This document shows positions 16,564 through 25,010 of a stretch of 64,000 bases of DNA, piece after piece. Made by a program: the position numbers and the translations under genes. How positions within the stretch are numbered: position 1 is the first letter of the stretch; each line of letters begins with the position of its first letter. A model generated the notes under the pieces. The model saw only the letters and a list, made by a program, of their open reading frames with translations. It was not told where the DNA came from and searched no databases. This DNA comes from AP-15 sp963732095 (GTDB lineage: Bacteria > Pseudomonadota > Alphaproteobacteria > ATCC43930 > CGMCC-115725), in assembly GCA_963732095.1 (NCBI GenBank), contig CAVSZA010000004.1:39644-103643 (forward strand), in the 5' to 3' direction.

Positions 16564-18312
16564 TCATCCTTCGGGCAACCCGGCCCGGCGCAACCCGTTT
16601 TCCAGCGCGGTTATAATTTCGGGGTTTACGTAACGAGCGGAGAGGATCGCGGTGGCGACGGTGAGGCCGGGCTGCAATTCGAGGAGCCGTTGCACCACCG
16701 TCTTGGCATCTTCGCTTCGGTCGAGACAGCCCAGCGCAGCGGCGTGCAAGATTTGGGGAACGCTGAACCGCGGGTTCGACTGGGTCGCCAGGCTTGCGGC
16801 AGCGACCGTTTCTTCGAAGCGGCCGGCGGCAAAATGTGCGTAGGCCAGACCGATATAGGGCATGTATAGCCAGGGATCGAAGGGACTGAGGCGGAGCGCG
16901 CGGTTGGCCTGCTCGACCGCGATCGCGTCGTCGCCTTTCCAGGCGCGTACGATCGAGCTGTAACCGAGCGCGAGGGCCGACGAACTGGAGAGCGCGAACG
17001 ATCGGTCGAACGCGGTGAGCGCGGTCTCATAGTCGTGCCCGGTAACGGCGATGACAAAGCCGGCAGTGGCAAGCGCGGCTGCATCGTCACCGCCGGCGGC
17101 GATCGCTTGGCGCGCATGCCGCAGAGCGGCGTTCCGCGTCGCCTCCTGTAATCCGCCCCGCAAGTAGCGCTGCTCATGGCAAAACGCGATGATGGCATGC
17201 GCGGCGGCAAAATCGGGCTCCAGCTCGACCGCCTTGTCGAGCAGCGCCAGCGCTTTGTCCGCGTCCTCAGGCATCGCGACGAAAGCGTAGGGTAGGGCGC
17301 GCAGATAGAGGTCATAGGCATCGAGGCTGTCAGGCCGCTTGCGCCTCGCGCGCTCGATCTCGCTCTGACGCAGCGTCGGCTCGATCACGCCGGCGACGCT
17401 GATCGCAACTTTGTCTTGAAGCTCGAAAACGTCTTCGAGCAAGCCGTCGAACCGGTCGGCCCAGAGATGCGCGCCGCTTGTCGCATCGATCAGCTGCGCG
17501 GTGATGCGCACCCGGTTTCCGCTCTTTCGCACCGAGCCTTCCAAGACATAGCGGACGCCGAGCTCGCGGCCGACCTGCTTCACCTCGACTGCCCGGCCCT
17601 TGTAGGTGAAGCTCGAATTGCGGGCGATAACAAAGAGCCAGCGGATGCGCGAGAGCGCTGTGATGATCTCCTCGACCATGCCATCCGCGAAATATTCCTG
17701 CTCGGGGTCGCCGCTCATATTCTGGAACGGCAGGACTGCGATCGACGGCTTGTCGGGTAGCGGCAGGGCGGCGGGTTCGGGCATCGGTTTCGGCTCAGCC
17801 AGAACGCGGAAAACATGGATCGGCTGGGCGATGTTCTTGAGGTTCTGCTCGCCCAGATTCTCGACCGCGAAGTCGAGCTTGCCGTGGGTCTGCGTGACGA
17901 CCGTACGCGAGACGCAAATCCCACCAGGCTCCGCGAACGCCTCGAGCCGCGCAGCGATGTTGACCCCATCGCCGAAAATGTCGTCGCCCTCGACGATCAC
18001 ATCGCCGAGATTAATGCCGATGCGCAGCTCGATGCGGTTGTCCACCCCGACATCCGTGTGCCGCCCGGCCATGCCCTGTTGCACTTCGAGGGCGCAACGC
18101 AGCGCATCGACAACGCTCCGAAATTCAACGAGAAGGCCGTCGCCGGTGGTCTTGACGATGCGGCCGTGATGCTCGGCGATTTTCGGATCGAGGAACTCGC
18201 GGCGCAGCGCGTTGAGGCGTTCGAGCGTGCCTTCTTCGTCCGTTCCCATTAGCCGCGAATACCCCGCCACATCGGCGGCGAGAATCGCGGCGAGACGGCG
18301 CGTGGCAGCCAT
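16564..18312 (-). CDS. Class III adenylate/guanylate cyclase with C-terminal TPR region
   Basis: The 582-aa protein probably makes cAMP or cGMP. Residues about 1-170 form the catalytic domain: RRLAAILAADVAGYSRLMG with the first metal Asp, GRIVKTTGDGLLVEF with the second, then ELRIGINLGDVIVEGDDIFGDGVNIAARLE. Residues about 210-330 form a TolB-like N-terminal-type segment (IAVLPFQNMSGDPEQEYFADG, VRYVLEGSVRKSGNRVRI), and the rest is TPR-like helical repeats. The start at 18312 gives MAATRRL and has GGAGCCCG upstream. Its stop overlaps the start of a disrupted second cyclase gene, so this was once a tandem operon. The signal it senses is unknown. Confidence 0.88.
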   Translation of the reverse strand: MAATRRLAAILAADVAGYSRLMGTDEEGTLERLNALRREFLDPKIAEHHGRIVKTTGDGLLVEFRSVVDALRCALEVQQGMAGRHTDVGVDNRIELRIGINLGDVIVEGDDIFGDGVNIAARLEAFAEPGGICVSRTVVTQTHGKLDFAVENLGEQNLKNIAQPIHVFRVLAEPKPMPEPAALPLPDKPSIAVLPFQNMSGDPEQEYFADGMVEEIITALSRIRWLFVIARNSSFTYKGRAVEVKQVGRELGVRYVLEGSVRKSGNRVRITAQLIDATSGAHLWADRFDGLLEDVFELQDKVAISVAGVIEPTLRQSEIERARRKRPDSLDAYDLYLRALPYAFVAMPEDADKALALLDKAVELEPDFAAAHAIIAFCHEQRYLRGGLQEATRNAALRHARQAIAAGGDDAAALATAGFVIAVTGHDYETALTAFDRSFALSSSSALALGYSSIVRAWKGDDAIAVEQANRALRLSPFDPWLYMPYIGLAYAHFAAGRFEETVAAASLATQSNPRFSVPQILHAAALGCLDRSEDAKTVVQRLLELQPGLTVATAILSARYVNPEIITALENGLRRAGLPEG

Positions 18313-18440
18313 ATCGGGCTCCGGTTTCTCGCTCAGATTAACCCAAGAACTCGGCCATTCGCCAACTCTACTTATCGTTACAGCCGGTTGCGGCGGGGTG
18401 CTGGTTTGCGTCACACTGTCCACCCTATGCGGAGGGTAGG

Positions 18441-18770
18441 ATGCCCGCCTACGTCGTCGGAGAGATTCACATAACCGACCCGGTCGCCTACAGGGCCCAT
18501 GTGCCGGTCGCTCTGGCTACGGTTGCACGTTTTGGCGGACGCATCGTCGCCGGCGGCGGCAAGATCGAGCTGCTCGATGGCGGGCCGATGCCGGAGCGGA
18601 TCGTGGTCATCGAGTTCCCGGATGCCGAAACCGCCCGCCGGTGGTATCGCTCCGACGAATATCAGGCTGCATTGAAGGTCCGCCTCTCGACGTCGCAGGG
18701 TCGGGTATTTCTGATCGACGGCGTGGAACCGTCGCTACGTCCCGCCTGGCCGCACCTAGGGGCGGACTGA
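18441..18770 (+). CDS. DUF1330 domain protein
   Basis: The 109-aa protein matches DUF1330 (ferredoxin-like dimeric alpha/beta-barrel). It has AYVVGEIHITDPVAYRAH at the start, GGRIVAGGGKIELLDG in the middle, and RIVVIEFPDAETARRWYRSDEYQAAL, the family's most recognisable segment. The length is normal and no enzymatic role is established. The ATG at 18441 follows GGAGGGTAGG. It leads into the acyl-CoA dehydrogenase gene 80 bp downstream and may be in the same transcript. Confidence 0.85.
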   Translation: MPAYVVGEIHITDPVAYRAHVPVALATVARFGGRIVAGGGKIELLDGGPMPERIVVIEFPDAETARRWYRSDEYQAALKVRLSTSQGRVFLIDGVEPSLRPAWPHLGAD

Positions 18771-18851
18771 GTCCCGGGGCTAATCAGCGCGGCTTCCCGT
18801 CACCGCCGCGCTGCTCTAGGATCTAGACCGAAAAGGGCGGGAACGGAGCCG

Positions 18852-19904
18852 ATGGCCGACAACACCGACAACATCATCGTCGATACCGCGACCCGCATCT
18901 TCCAGGATCTTTGCGAGCCCAATACCGTCAACGAGGCGGAGCAGGGCGAGTGGCCCAAGGCATTATGGAATGCCTTGGAGGAGTCCGGGCTGACGCTGAC
19001 CTGGGTCCCGGACGAGCTTGGCGGTGCCGGGGCGACCCTGGGCGACGGTTTCGCCGTGCTGCGCGCAGCCGGGCGTTTTGCCGCGCCGGTGCCGCTCGCC
19101 GAGACTTTGATGGCCGGCTGGCTGTTGTCGCAAGCCGGGATCGCGGTGCCGGGTGGCCCATTGACGATCGCGCCGATCCATGCCGATGGCCGGATCGGGC
19201 TGGGCGGCGATGGAGTGCTGAGCGGCCGGGCGCGCCAAGTGCCCTTCGCCCGCAACGCGGGTCATATCGCCGTCCTCACGCACCGCGATGACGAGACTAT
19301 GGTGGCGCTGGTCGCGGCCAGGGGTTTGCCGATCAGACAATCCACGAGCCTCGCCGGCGAACCGCGCGACGACGTCGCTTTCGACGGCGCCATGCCTGAG
19401 GCCGTGCGTCCGGCGACGATCGATCAAGATGGGCTCGTCTGCATCGGCGCCGCGGTGCGCTTGCAGCAGATGGCGGGCGCGCTCGAAAAGATCCTCGAAC
19501 AGTCGGTTCAATATGCGCTCGATCGTTCGCAGTTCGGCAGGCCGATCGCAAAATTCCAAGCAGTTCAACACAATCTCGCGACCTTGGCCGGGGAGGTCGC
19601 GGCGGCGAGCGCCGCCGCCGACGCTGCCGCAGAAGCGTGCGCGCTCCCGGCAATCGCGATCGCCGAAATCGCCATCGCCAAGGTCCGCGGCGGCGAAGCA
19701 GCCGGGACCGGCGCGGCGATCGCCCATCAGGTCCACGGCGCAATGGGTTTTACCTACGAGCACTCGCTGCACCATGCGACGCGCCGGCTGTGGTCCTGGC
19801 GCGAGGAGTTCGGCAACGAGGCGGTCTGGGCCGCCCGTCTCGGCCGGATGGTCGCGGAGCGCGGCGCCGATGGGCTCTGGCCCTTCATCACCGCTACGTC
19901 GTGA
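18852..19904 (+). CDS. Acyl-CoA dehydrogenase, small (probably non-catalytic) subunit type
   Basis: The 350-aa protein has the acyl-CoA dehydrogenase fold. It opens with an N-terminal helical domain (WNALEESGLTLTWVPDELGG, then GFAVLRAAGRF) and continues with the C-terminal helical domain LDRSQFGRPIAKFQAVQHNLA and AHQVHGAMGFTYEHSLHH. It is shorter than the following paralogue and I do not see the catalytic Glu in a typical context. Pairs like this (about 350 + 385 aa, adjacent genes) form heteromeric acyl-CoA dehydrogenases in steroid and side-chain degradation. It is 7 bp from the next gene. Confidence 0.88.
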   Translation: MADNTDNIIVDTATRIFQDLCEPNTVNEAEQGEWPKALWNALEESGLTLTWVPDELGGAGATLGDGFAVLRAAGRFAAPVPLAETLMAGWLLSQAGIAVPGGPLTIAPIHADGRIGLGGDGVLSGRARQVPFARNAGHIAVLTHRDDETMVALVAARGLPIRQSTSLAGEPRDDVAFDGAMPEAVRPATIDQDGLVCIGAAVRLQQMAGALEKILEQSVQYALDRSQFGRPIAKFQAVQHNLATLAGEVAAASAAADAAAEACALPAIAIAEIAIAKVRGGEAAGTGAAIAHQVHGAMGFTYEHSLHHATRRLWSWREEFGNEAVWAARLGRMVAERGADGLWPFITATS

Positions 19905-19911
19905 GGCACCG

Positions 19912-21072
19912 ATGAGTTTCAGCTTCCGCTTCGATCCGGTCGAGCTGCCCCCCGAGGCCAAAGTATTGCGCCAGGAGGTCCGCGCCTTTCTGCGCGACGA
20001 GATCGAGGCCGGTAGTTTTTCGCCCAATGGCGGGAAGGGATCGTTCTCGCGCGAGTTCAGCCGCAAGGTCGGCGCCAAGGGCTGGATCGGCATGACTTGG
20101 CCCAAGAAATACGGCGGCCACGAGCGCTCGCATCTCGAACGGTATGTCGTCACCGAGGAGATGCTGGCGGCGCGCGCGCCGACCCGCGCTCATTCGACCG
20201 CCGACCGGCAGAGCGGCCCGGTAATCCTGCGCTACGGCCAGGAGGAAATTCGCCAGAAGATCCTGCCGCAGATCGCGCGCGGCGAATTGTGCTTCTGCAT
20301 CGGTCTCAGCGAGCCCAATTCGGGATCGGACGTGTTCGCTGCTTCGACCCGGGCAACCAAGGCCGACGGCGGTTGGCTAGTCAATGGCCGTAAGATCTGG
20401 ACCAGCGGCGCCCATCACGCCGATTACATGATCGCGCTGTTGCGCACCTCGCCCTCGACCAAGGAAAACCGCCGGCACGGTCTCACCCAGTTCCTGGTCC
20501 ACATGAAGACGCCGGGGATCACGACCCGCCCGATCATCAATCTCACCGGCTCGCACGACTTCAACGAGGTCGTGTTCGACGACGCGTTCCTCCCCGACAG
20601 CCATCTGATCGGGGAGGTCGACATGGCCTGGAAACAGGCGACCGACGAACTCGCTTACGAGCGCAGCGGCCCCGACCGCTGGATCGAAACCTTCCCGGCC
20701 CTAGTCGAATTGGTTCGAGCTGCCGGCGAGGAACCGAGCGAGCGACTTGCCGAAGGGATCGGGCGCGAGGTGGCGCATCTGGCCACTCTGCGCCGCATGT
20801 CGCTCTCCGTTGCCGGCATGCTGCAGGCCGGCAAGACCCCGGCGGTTGAAGCCGCCGTGGTCAAGGATTTGGGCACCAATTTCGAGCAGGCCCTCCCGGA
20901 CAAGGTGCGACTGCTGGCACCGCAAATCGGCGACTCGCAACCGGACAGCAATGACGGCCGGTTCGAGGAGGCGCTGCGCTACGCCACCCTGATCGCCCCC
21001 AAATTGACTATCCAAGGCGGCACACGCGAAGTCTTGCGCGGCATCATCGCCCGCGGTCTCGGGCTGCGGTGA
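19912..21072 (+). CDS. Acyl-CoA dehydrogenase, large (catalytic) subunit type
   Basis: The 386-aa FAD enzyme would oxidise an acyl-CoA to a 2-enoyl-CoA. The FAD-binding segment LCFCIGLSEPNSGSDV is near residue 125, the middle domain has WLVNGRKIWTSGAHHADYM near 155, and ELAYERSGPDRW near 245 holds a Glu at the position used as catalytic base in FadE/ChsE-type enzymes. The C-terminus (IQGGTREVLRGIIARGLGL) is typical. The ATG at 19912 follows GAGGCACC; in-frame codons upstream overlap the previous gene. It likely forms a heteromer with the preceding protein. Confidence 0.9.
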   Translation: MSFSFRFDPVELPPEAKVLRQEVRAFLRDEIEAGSFSPNGGKGSFSREFSRKVGAKGWIGMTWPKKYGGHERSHLERYVVTEEMLAARAPTRAHSTADRQSGPVILRYGQEEIRQKILPQIARGELCFCIGLSEPNSGSDVFAASTRATKADGGWLVNGRKIWTSGAHHADYMIALLRTSPSTKENRRHGLTQFLVHMKTPGITTRPIINLTGSHDFNEVVFDDAFLPDSHLIGEVDMAWKQATDELAYERSGPDRWIETFPALVELVRAAGEEPSERLAEGIGREVAHLATLRRMSLSVAGMLQAGKTPAVEAAVVKDLGTNFEQALPDKVRLLAPQIGDSQPDSNDGRFEEALRYATLIAPKLTIQGGTREVLRGIIARGLGLR

Positions 21073-21084
21073 TGCGAAGGCTTG

Positions 21085-21213
21085 CTCCCTCGCCCCGCTT
21101 GCGGGGAGAGGGTCGGGGTGAGGGGCTATTGCAGGCCCCGACCCGGCCATTGCCCCTCACCCGGAACCCGCGCACGCGCGGGCTCCGACCTCTCCCCGCT
21201 AGCGGGGCGAGGT
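21085..21213. repeat. Intergenic palindromic repeat (CTCGCCCCGCTTGCGGGGAGAGG type)
   Basis: The element starts CTCCCTCGCCCCGC-ttgc-GGGGAGAGGGTCGGGGTGAGG and ends with the inverse CCCCTCACCC..GACCTCTCCCCGC-tagc-GGGGCGAGG. It forms two strong hairpins between the dehydrogenase and acyl-CoA ligase genes. This is a common dispersed repeat type in alphaproteobacteria; a related CTCTCCCGC-type element is translated at the end of yajC. Confidence 0.75.
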
Positions 21214-21217
21214 AAGA

Positions 21218-23374
21218 ATGCCCAATCTGAAACCGCTTCTGTCGCCGGACAGCGTCGCCATTATCGGCGCTTCAGCCGATACCGAGACCCTGCGCGGGCG
21301 GCTGACGCATGCGCTGATCGGCCACGGGTATGACGGCCGGACCTTTCCGGTGACCCGCAGCCAAACCGAGGTGCTCGGGCTGCGCGCCTATCCATCTGTC
21401 CCTGCGCTGCCCGAGCCGGTCGATCTCGCGGTCATCCTGGTCCCGGCCGCGCATGTCGTCGAGACGCTCGAGCAATGCGGCCAGCGAGGGATCCGGGCGG
21501 CTGTCGTGATCAGCTCCGGCTTTGCCGAAGAGAGCAACGAGGCGGCTCGCGCGCGCGACTTCGAGTTGGGTAGGATCGCCGAACGCCACGGCATCGTCGT
21601 CTGCGGCCCCAATTCCGAGGGCATCGTCAATCCGCTGAGGCCCCTCGTCGCGACGTTCAGCCCGGTCTTCCACGATCCACGGCGCAGCTTCCCGCCGGTC
21701 GCGGGCAACGCTCGGCCGATTGCGGTCAGCTGCCAGAGCGGCGCCCTGACCTTCTCGTTCCTGAGCCGGGGCCGCGACCGGCAACTGAATTTCACGCATC
21801 AGGTCAGCGCCGGCAACCAGACTGTTCTGGAGGCTCACGACTATGTCGATTGGTGGCTTGACGAGGGTAGCGCCGACATCTTCCTCGTTTACCTTGAGGG
21901 CGTCCGCCACCCGGAACGGTTCCGCGCCGTTGCCGACAAGGCCGCGGATGCCGGCAAGCCGCTGATCGTCGCCAAGGTCGGCCGGTCGGCGGCTGGGCGG
22001 CGTGCCGCAGCCTCGCATACCGGCGCCCTGGCGCAGGCCGGCGATATCGACGATGCGATCTTCCGCCACCACGGCATCATCCGCGGCGACGACCTCGACC
22101 ATATGCTCGATGTCGCGGCCGCCTTCTCGTTTTGTCGGTTGCCGCGCGGCAATCGCGTCGCGGTAATCACCGGATCGGGCGGCAGCGCGGTGTGGATGGC
22201 CGATATCCTGTCGGCCCACGGGCTCGAATTGCCGGTGCTGGAGGACGACATCCAGAAGCGCGTCCTCGCCCTCCTCCCGTCCTACGCCTCGGCGCAGAAC
22301 CCGGTCGACGGCACCGCGCAGGCGATCCACGAGGTCGGCTATGCGCGGCTCGTCGAGATCGTCCGCGAGTCGAAGCGGATCGACACGATCCTGCTGATCG
22401 GCTCGCTCGCCAACGACGCAACCGCCGCCAAGCGCGCCGAAGAGCTCGCCGCGATCACCGCGGCGACCGAGCAGCCAATCCTGTTGTCGACCTACACGAC
22501 CGCGTCGCCGGAAGCGATGGCGCGGTTCGCCGAAGCGGGTATCCCCTGCTACACCTCGATGCCGAGCTGCGCCCGGGCAATCCGTGCGCTGGTCGATTAC
22601 GCCGCGTTCCAGACACGGCGCCGACGGCCGAAGTCTATCTCGGCGACCCCGCCGGGAGTGCGCGGCGAAGTCGGCCGCGCCCTGGCAGCCGCCGGCCCTG
22701 TGCTGACCGAGGTAGAAGCCAAGGCCCTGCTCGCACGATACGGCGTGCCGCGCCCGCAAGAAGCGCTGGCAACGAGCGCGGACGAGGCCGCGCAGGCTGC
22801 CGCCCGCATCGGCGGCCCGGTCGCGCTCAAGGTACAATCTCCCGACATTACTCATAAGACGGAGGCGGGCGGCATTGCGCTGGGCATCGTCGGCGAAACG
22901 GCTGTGCGGGAAGCTTACGAGCGGGTGCTGGGAAGCGCCAAAAGGGCGTACCCGGAGGCCGCCATCCACGGTGTCCTGGTGCAGGCGATGGCGCCGCCGG
23001 GCCGCGAGATCATCCTCGGCATCACGCGGGATGCGGTTTTTGGCCCGATGCTGATGGTCGGCATCGGCGGCATCCATGTCGAGGTTTTGCGCGACATCGC
23101 CTTCGCGCCGGTGCCGATCGGGGCGAAACAAGCCTTGGCTCTGCTGGACCAGCTGAAGGGAGCGGCGCTGCTCGGCGCGGTTCGAGGGGCGCCCGCTGCG
23201 GACCGTACAGCGCTATCCGAGCTGATCGCGACATTGTCGCGCTTCGCCGCCGATCACGCCGAACTGATCGAGGAAATCGACCTCAATCCGGTCATCGTCC
23301 ATCCGCAAGGAGAGGGTGTGACCGTGGTCGACGCGCTGATCGTCAAGCGAAGCCCTGAGGAGATCCGCAGATGA
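21218..23374 (+). CDS. Acyl-CoA synthetase, NDP-forming (acetyl-CoA synthetase ADP-forming family)
   Basis: This 718-aa enzyme couples acid, CoA and ATP to acyl-CoA, ADP and phosphate. The N-terminal CoA-binding domain shows SPDSVAIIGASADTETLRG and AVVISSGFAEESNEAA. The ligase-CoA-type middle domain includes CGPNSEGIVNPLRPL and KVGRSAAGRRAAASHTGAL, which contains the phospho-transfer His region. The C-terminal ATP-grasp domain begins near residue 490 (LTEVEAKALLARYGVPRP) with VALKVQSPDITHKTEAGGI. Single-chain fusions of this size are common in proteobacteria. Its stop overlaps the next start (ATGA). Substrate unknown; the operon context suggests an intermediate in acyl-chain degradation. Confidence 0.9.
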   Translation: MPNLKPLLSPDSVAIIGASADTETLRGRLTHALIGHGYDGRTFPVTRSQTEVLGLRAYPSVPALPEPVDLAVILVPAAHVVETLEQCGQRGIRAAVVISSGFAEESNEAARARDFELGRIAERHGIVVCGPNSEGIVNPLRPLVATFSPVFHDPRRSFPPVAGNARPIAVSCQSGALTFSFLSRGRDRQLNFTHQVSAGNQTVLEAHDYVDWWLDEGSADIFLVYLEGVRHPERFRAVADKAADAGKPLIVAKVGRSAAGRRAAASHTGALAQAGDIDDAIFRHHGIIRGDDLDHMLDVAAAFSFCRLPRGNRVAVITGSGGSAVWMADILSAHGLELPVLEDDIQKRVLALLPSYASAQNPVDGTAQAIHEVGYARLVEIVRESKRIDTILLIGSLANDATAAKRAEELAAITAATEQPILLSTYTTASPEAMARFAEAGIPCYTSMPSCARAIRALVDYAAFQTRRRRPKSISATPPGVRGEVGRALAAAGPVLTEVEAKALLARYGVPRPQEALATSADEAAQAAARIGGPVALKVQSPDITHKTEAGGIALGIVGETAVREAYERVLGSAKRAYPEAAIHGVLVQAMAPPGREIILGITRDAVFGPMLMVGIGGIHVEVLRDIAFAPVPIGAKQALALLDQLKGAALLGAVRGAPAADRTALSELIATLSRFAADHAELIEEIDLNPVIVHPQGEGVTVVDALIVKRSPEEIRR

Positions 23375-24150
23375 GCGACACCCATGTCAGCCAGGATGGT
23401 TACGTCGCAACGGTCGAGATGCGCCGGCCGCCACACAATTTTTTCGACAGCGATCTGATCGCCGAAATCGGCGAGGCCTTCGAGCGTCTCGACGCCGATC
23501 CGGGCTGCCGCGCGATCGTGCTCGCGGCCGAGGGCCGCTCGTTTTGCGCCGGAGCTGATTTCTCAAAACGCATGGAGACCGGAACGGCAGCGGAAGGCAG
23601 CCGCAGCGGCGCCGGCCGGCATCTCTACAAGGAGGCGATCCGCCTCTTCCGCACGCGCAAGCCGATCATCGCCGCGGTGCACGGCGCTGCGGTCGGTGGA
23701 GGTTTGGGTCTCGCGCTGGTCGCGGATTTCCGCGTCACCTGTCAGGAGGCGCGGTTCAGCGCCAACTTCAACCGGCTGGGGTTTCACCCGGGCTTTGGCC
23801 TGACGGCGACCCTGCCGCGGCTGGTCGGTGCGCAGCAGGCGGCTCTGATGTTTTACACCGGGCGACGCATCCCCGGGGACGAAGCGGTGCGGATCGGCCT
23901 TGCCGAAGTGCTGGTGCCACTCGCCGAAGTGCGCAGCGCGGCCCAAGCATTGGCGCTGGAGATGGCGCAATCCGCGCCGCTCGCCGTCATCTCGACGCGC
24001 GAGACGGTGCGCCGCGGGCTGTGCGATGCGATCGAGGCTGCCACCGAGCGCGAGCTCGTCGAACAAGACTGGCTGCGCCGCACCGAGGATTTCAAGGAAG
24101 GCATCAAGGCAATGGCCGACCGTCGCCTCCCTGACTTCCAGGGCAGGTAG
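23371..24150 (+). CDS. Enoyl-CoA hydratase/isomerase (crotonase family)
   Basis: This 259-aa crotonase-fold protein has VATVEMRRPPHNFFDSDLIAE at the start, the oxyanion segment GRSFCAGADFSKRM near residue 65, and VHGAAVGGGLGLALVADFRV near residue 105. In FSANFNRLGFHPGFG near residue 130 the Asn/His replace the common Glu, so it may be an isomerase or thioesterase-like member rather than a simple hydratase. It overlaps the upstream acyl-CoA ligase stop by 4 bases, so the two are translationally coupled in the acyl-CoA degradation operon. Confidence 0.88.
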   Translation: MSDTHVSQDGYVATVEMRRPPHNFFDSDLIAEIGEAFERLDADPGCRAIVLAAEGRSFCAGADFSKRMETGTAAEGSRSGAGRHLYKEAIRLFRTRKPIIAAVHGAAVGGGLGLALVADFRVTCQEARFSANFNRLGFHPGFGLTATLPRLVGAQQAALMFYTGRRIPGDEAVRIGLAEVLVPLAEVRSAAQALALEMAQSAPLAVISTRETVRRGLCDAIEAATERELVEQDWLRRTEDFKEGIKAMADRRLPDFQGR

Positions 24151-24158
24151 AAGCCGCG

Positions 24159-25010
24159 TTAGAACCGGTTGAACAGCGCTGCGACAGCAAGCCGCCAGCT
24201 TTGCAGCGGATCGGGTGTCGCCAGCGCCGGGTCGAAAGGATTGTCCCCGGCCTGTTTTAGCCGAGCCAGGGACCGCTGTGCGATAATCGCAGGTAGTAGC
24301 GCAGGAAGCGCCGAACGCGGGATACGGTTGCGCAGCGCGCGAGCTGCCTGGAGGTGCCGCAAGGCAGCTGCGGCAACCTTTGTGACGCCATATGGCGTGG
24401 GAATGTCTACAGGGATTATCTGGCGCTCCCGGAATGGCATAGCCCGCAACAGCCCAGCGAGCGAATAGGCGATGCCGACATGCCGGCCCGCTTCGCGCGC
24501 GGGAGGCTCGTGCATTCCGAGAACCTCTAGCGCGAGATAGACGAGCGTCGCAGAGGTGGACTCGGCATATTCCTGAAGTGCAGCGAGGCTCGCCGGCGGT
24601 TCGTTCGCAAGGTCGGTTTCGCGCGCATCGATCAGCTGATCGAAGTGGTCCCGGGTCAATCCGAATTCGCGGATCGTAGCGGCGAGCGGCTCGACGACGG
24701 GGTGATGACGCATCGCGCCGCCGTCAAAGGCGACGGCGATATTTTCGCGCCACCATTGCAGCCGGATCTGGCCGAGCATCGGCTGCGTGACGCTCTCGCG
24801 CACCCTTGCAATCTCGTAGTTGAAGGCGTAAAGCGCGAACAGCGCCTCGCGACGCGCGGCCGGGGCAAACAGCGCCGTTTGATACCGGTCGCGGTCGTGG
24901 CGCCGCACCAATGCCGCGACCGGCGACAGGCGATCCGCATTAGTGGAACGTCGCTCCGCGACCGGTGTTTTTCGACGGACCTCTTTCACATAACCCGGGA
25001 TGGTCGCCAT
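24159..25010 (-). CDS. Squalene/phytoene synthase-fold protein, NDUFAF6-like (complex I assembly type)
   Basis: The 283-aa protein has the squalene/phytoene synthase fold but lacks both Asp-rich substrate motifs. Where DDxxD would be it has ALYAFNYEIARVRESVTQP, followed by GQIRLQWWRENI. Later blocks, YAESTSATLVYLALEVLGM, AGRHVGIAYSLAGLLRAMPF and IIPVDIPTPYGV, correspond to human NDUFAF6, a complex I assembly factor. A terpene-synthase role is therefore unlikely. The ATG at 25010 overlaps the sodB start on the other strand in CCATGG, so the true start may be further inside, for example near the GTG before RRHDRDRYQ. Confidence 0.8.
   Translation of the reverse strand: MATIPGYVKEVRRKTPVAERRSTNADRLSPVAALVRRHDRDRYQTALFAPAARREALFALYAFNYEIARVRESVTQPMLGQIRLQWWRENIAVAFDGGAMRHHPVVEPLAATIREFGLTRDHFDQLIDARETDLANEPPASLAALQEYAESTSATLVYLALEVLGMHEPPAREAGRHVGIAYSLAGLLRAMPFRERQIIPVDIPTPYGVTKVAAAALRHLQAARALRNRIPRSALPALLPAIIAQRSLARLKQAGDNPFDPALATPDPLQSWRLAVAALFNRF

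Noticed and set aside
21272..23131. Long minus-strand open frame opposite the ADP-forming acyl-CoA ligase
   Set aside because: Arg/Asp-rich shadow of a clear enzyme gene; such antisense frames are common in high-GC DNA and carry no family motifs.
24159..25010. Annotation as squalene or phytoene synthase
   Set aside because: Both Asp-rich substrate-binding motifs are absent and the conserved blocks match NDUFAF6 rather than prenyl synthases.
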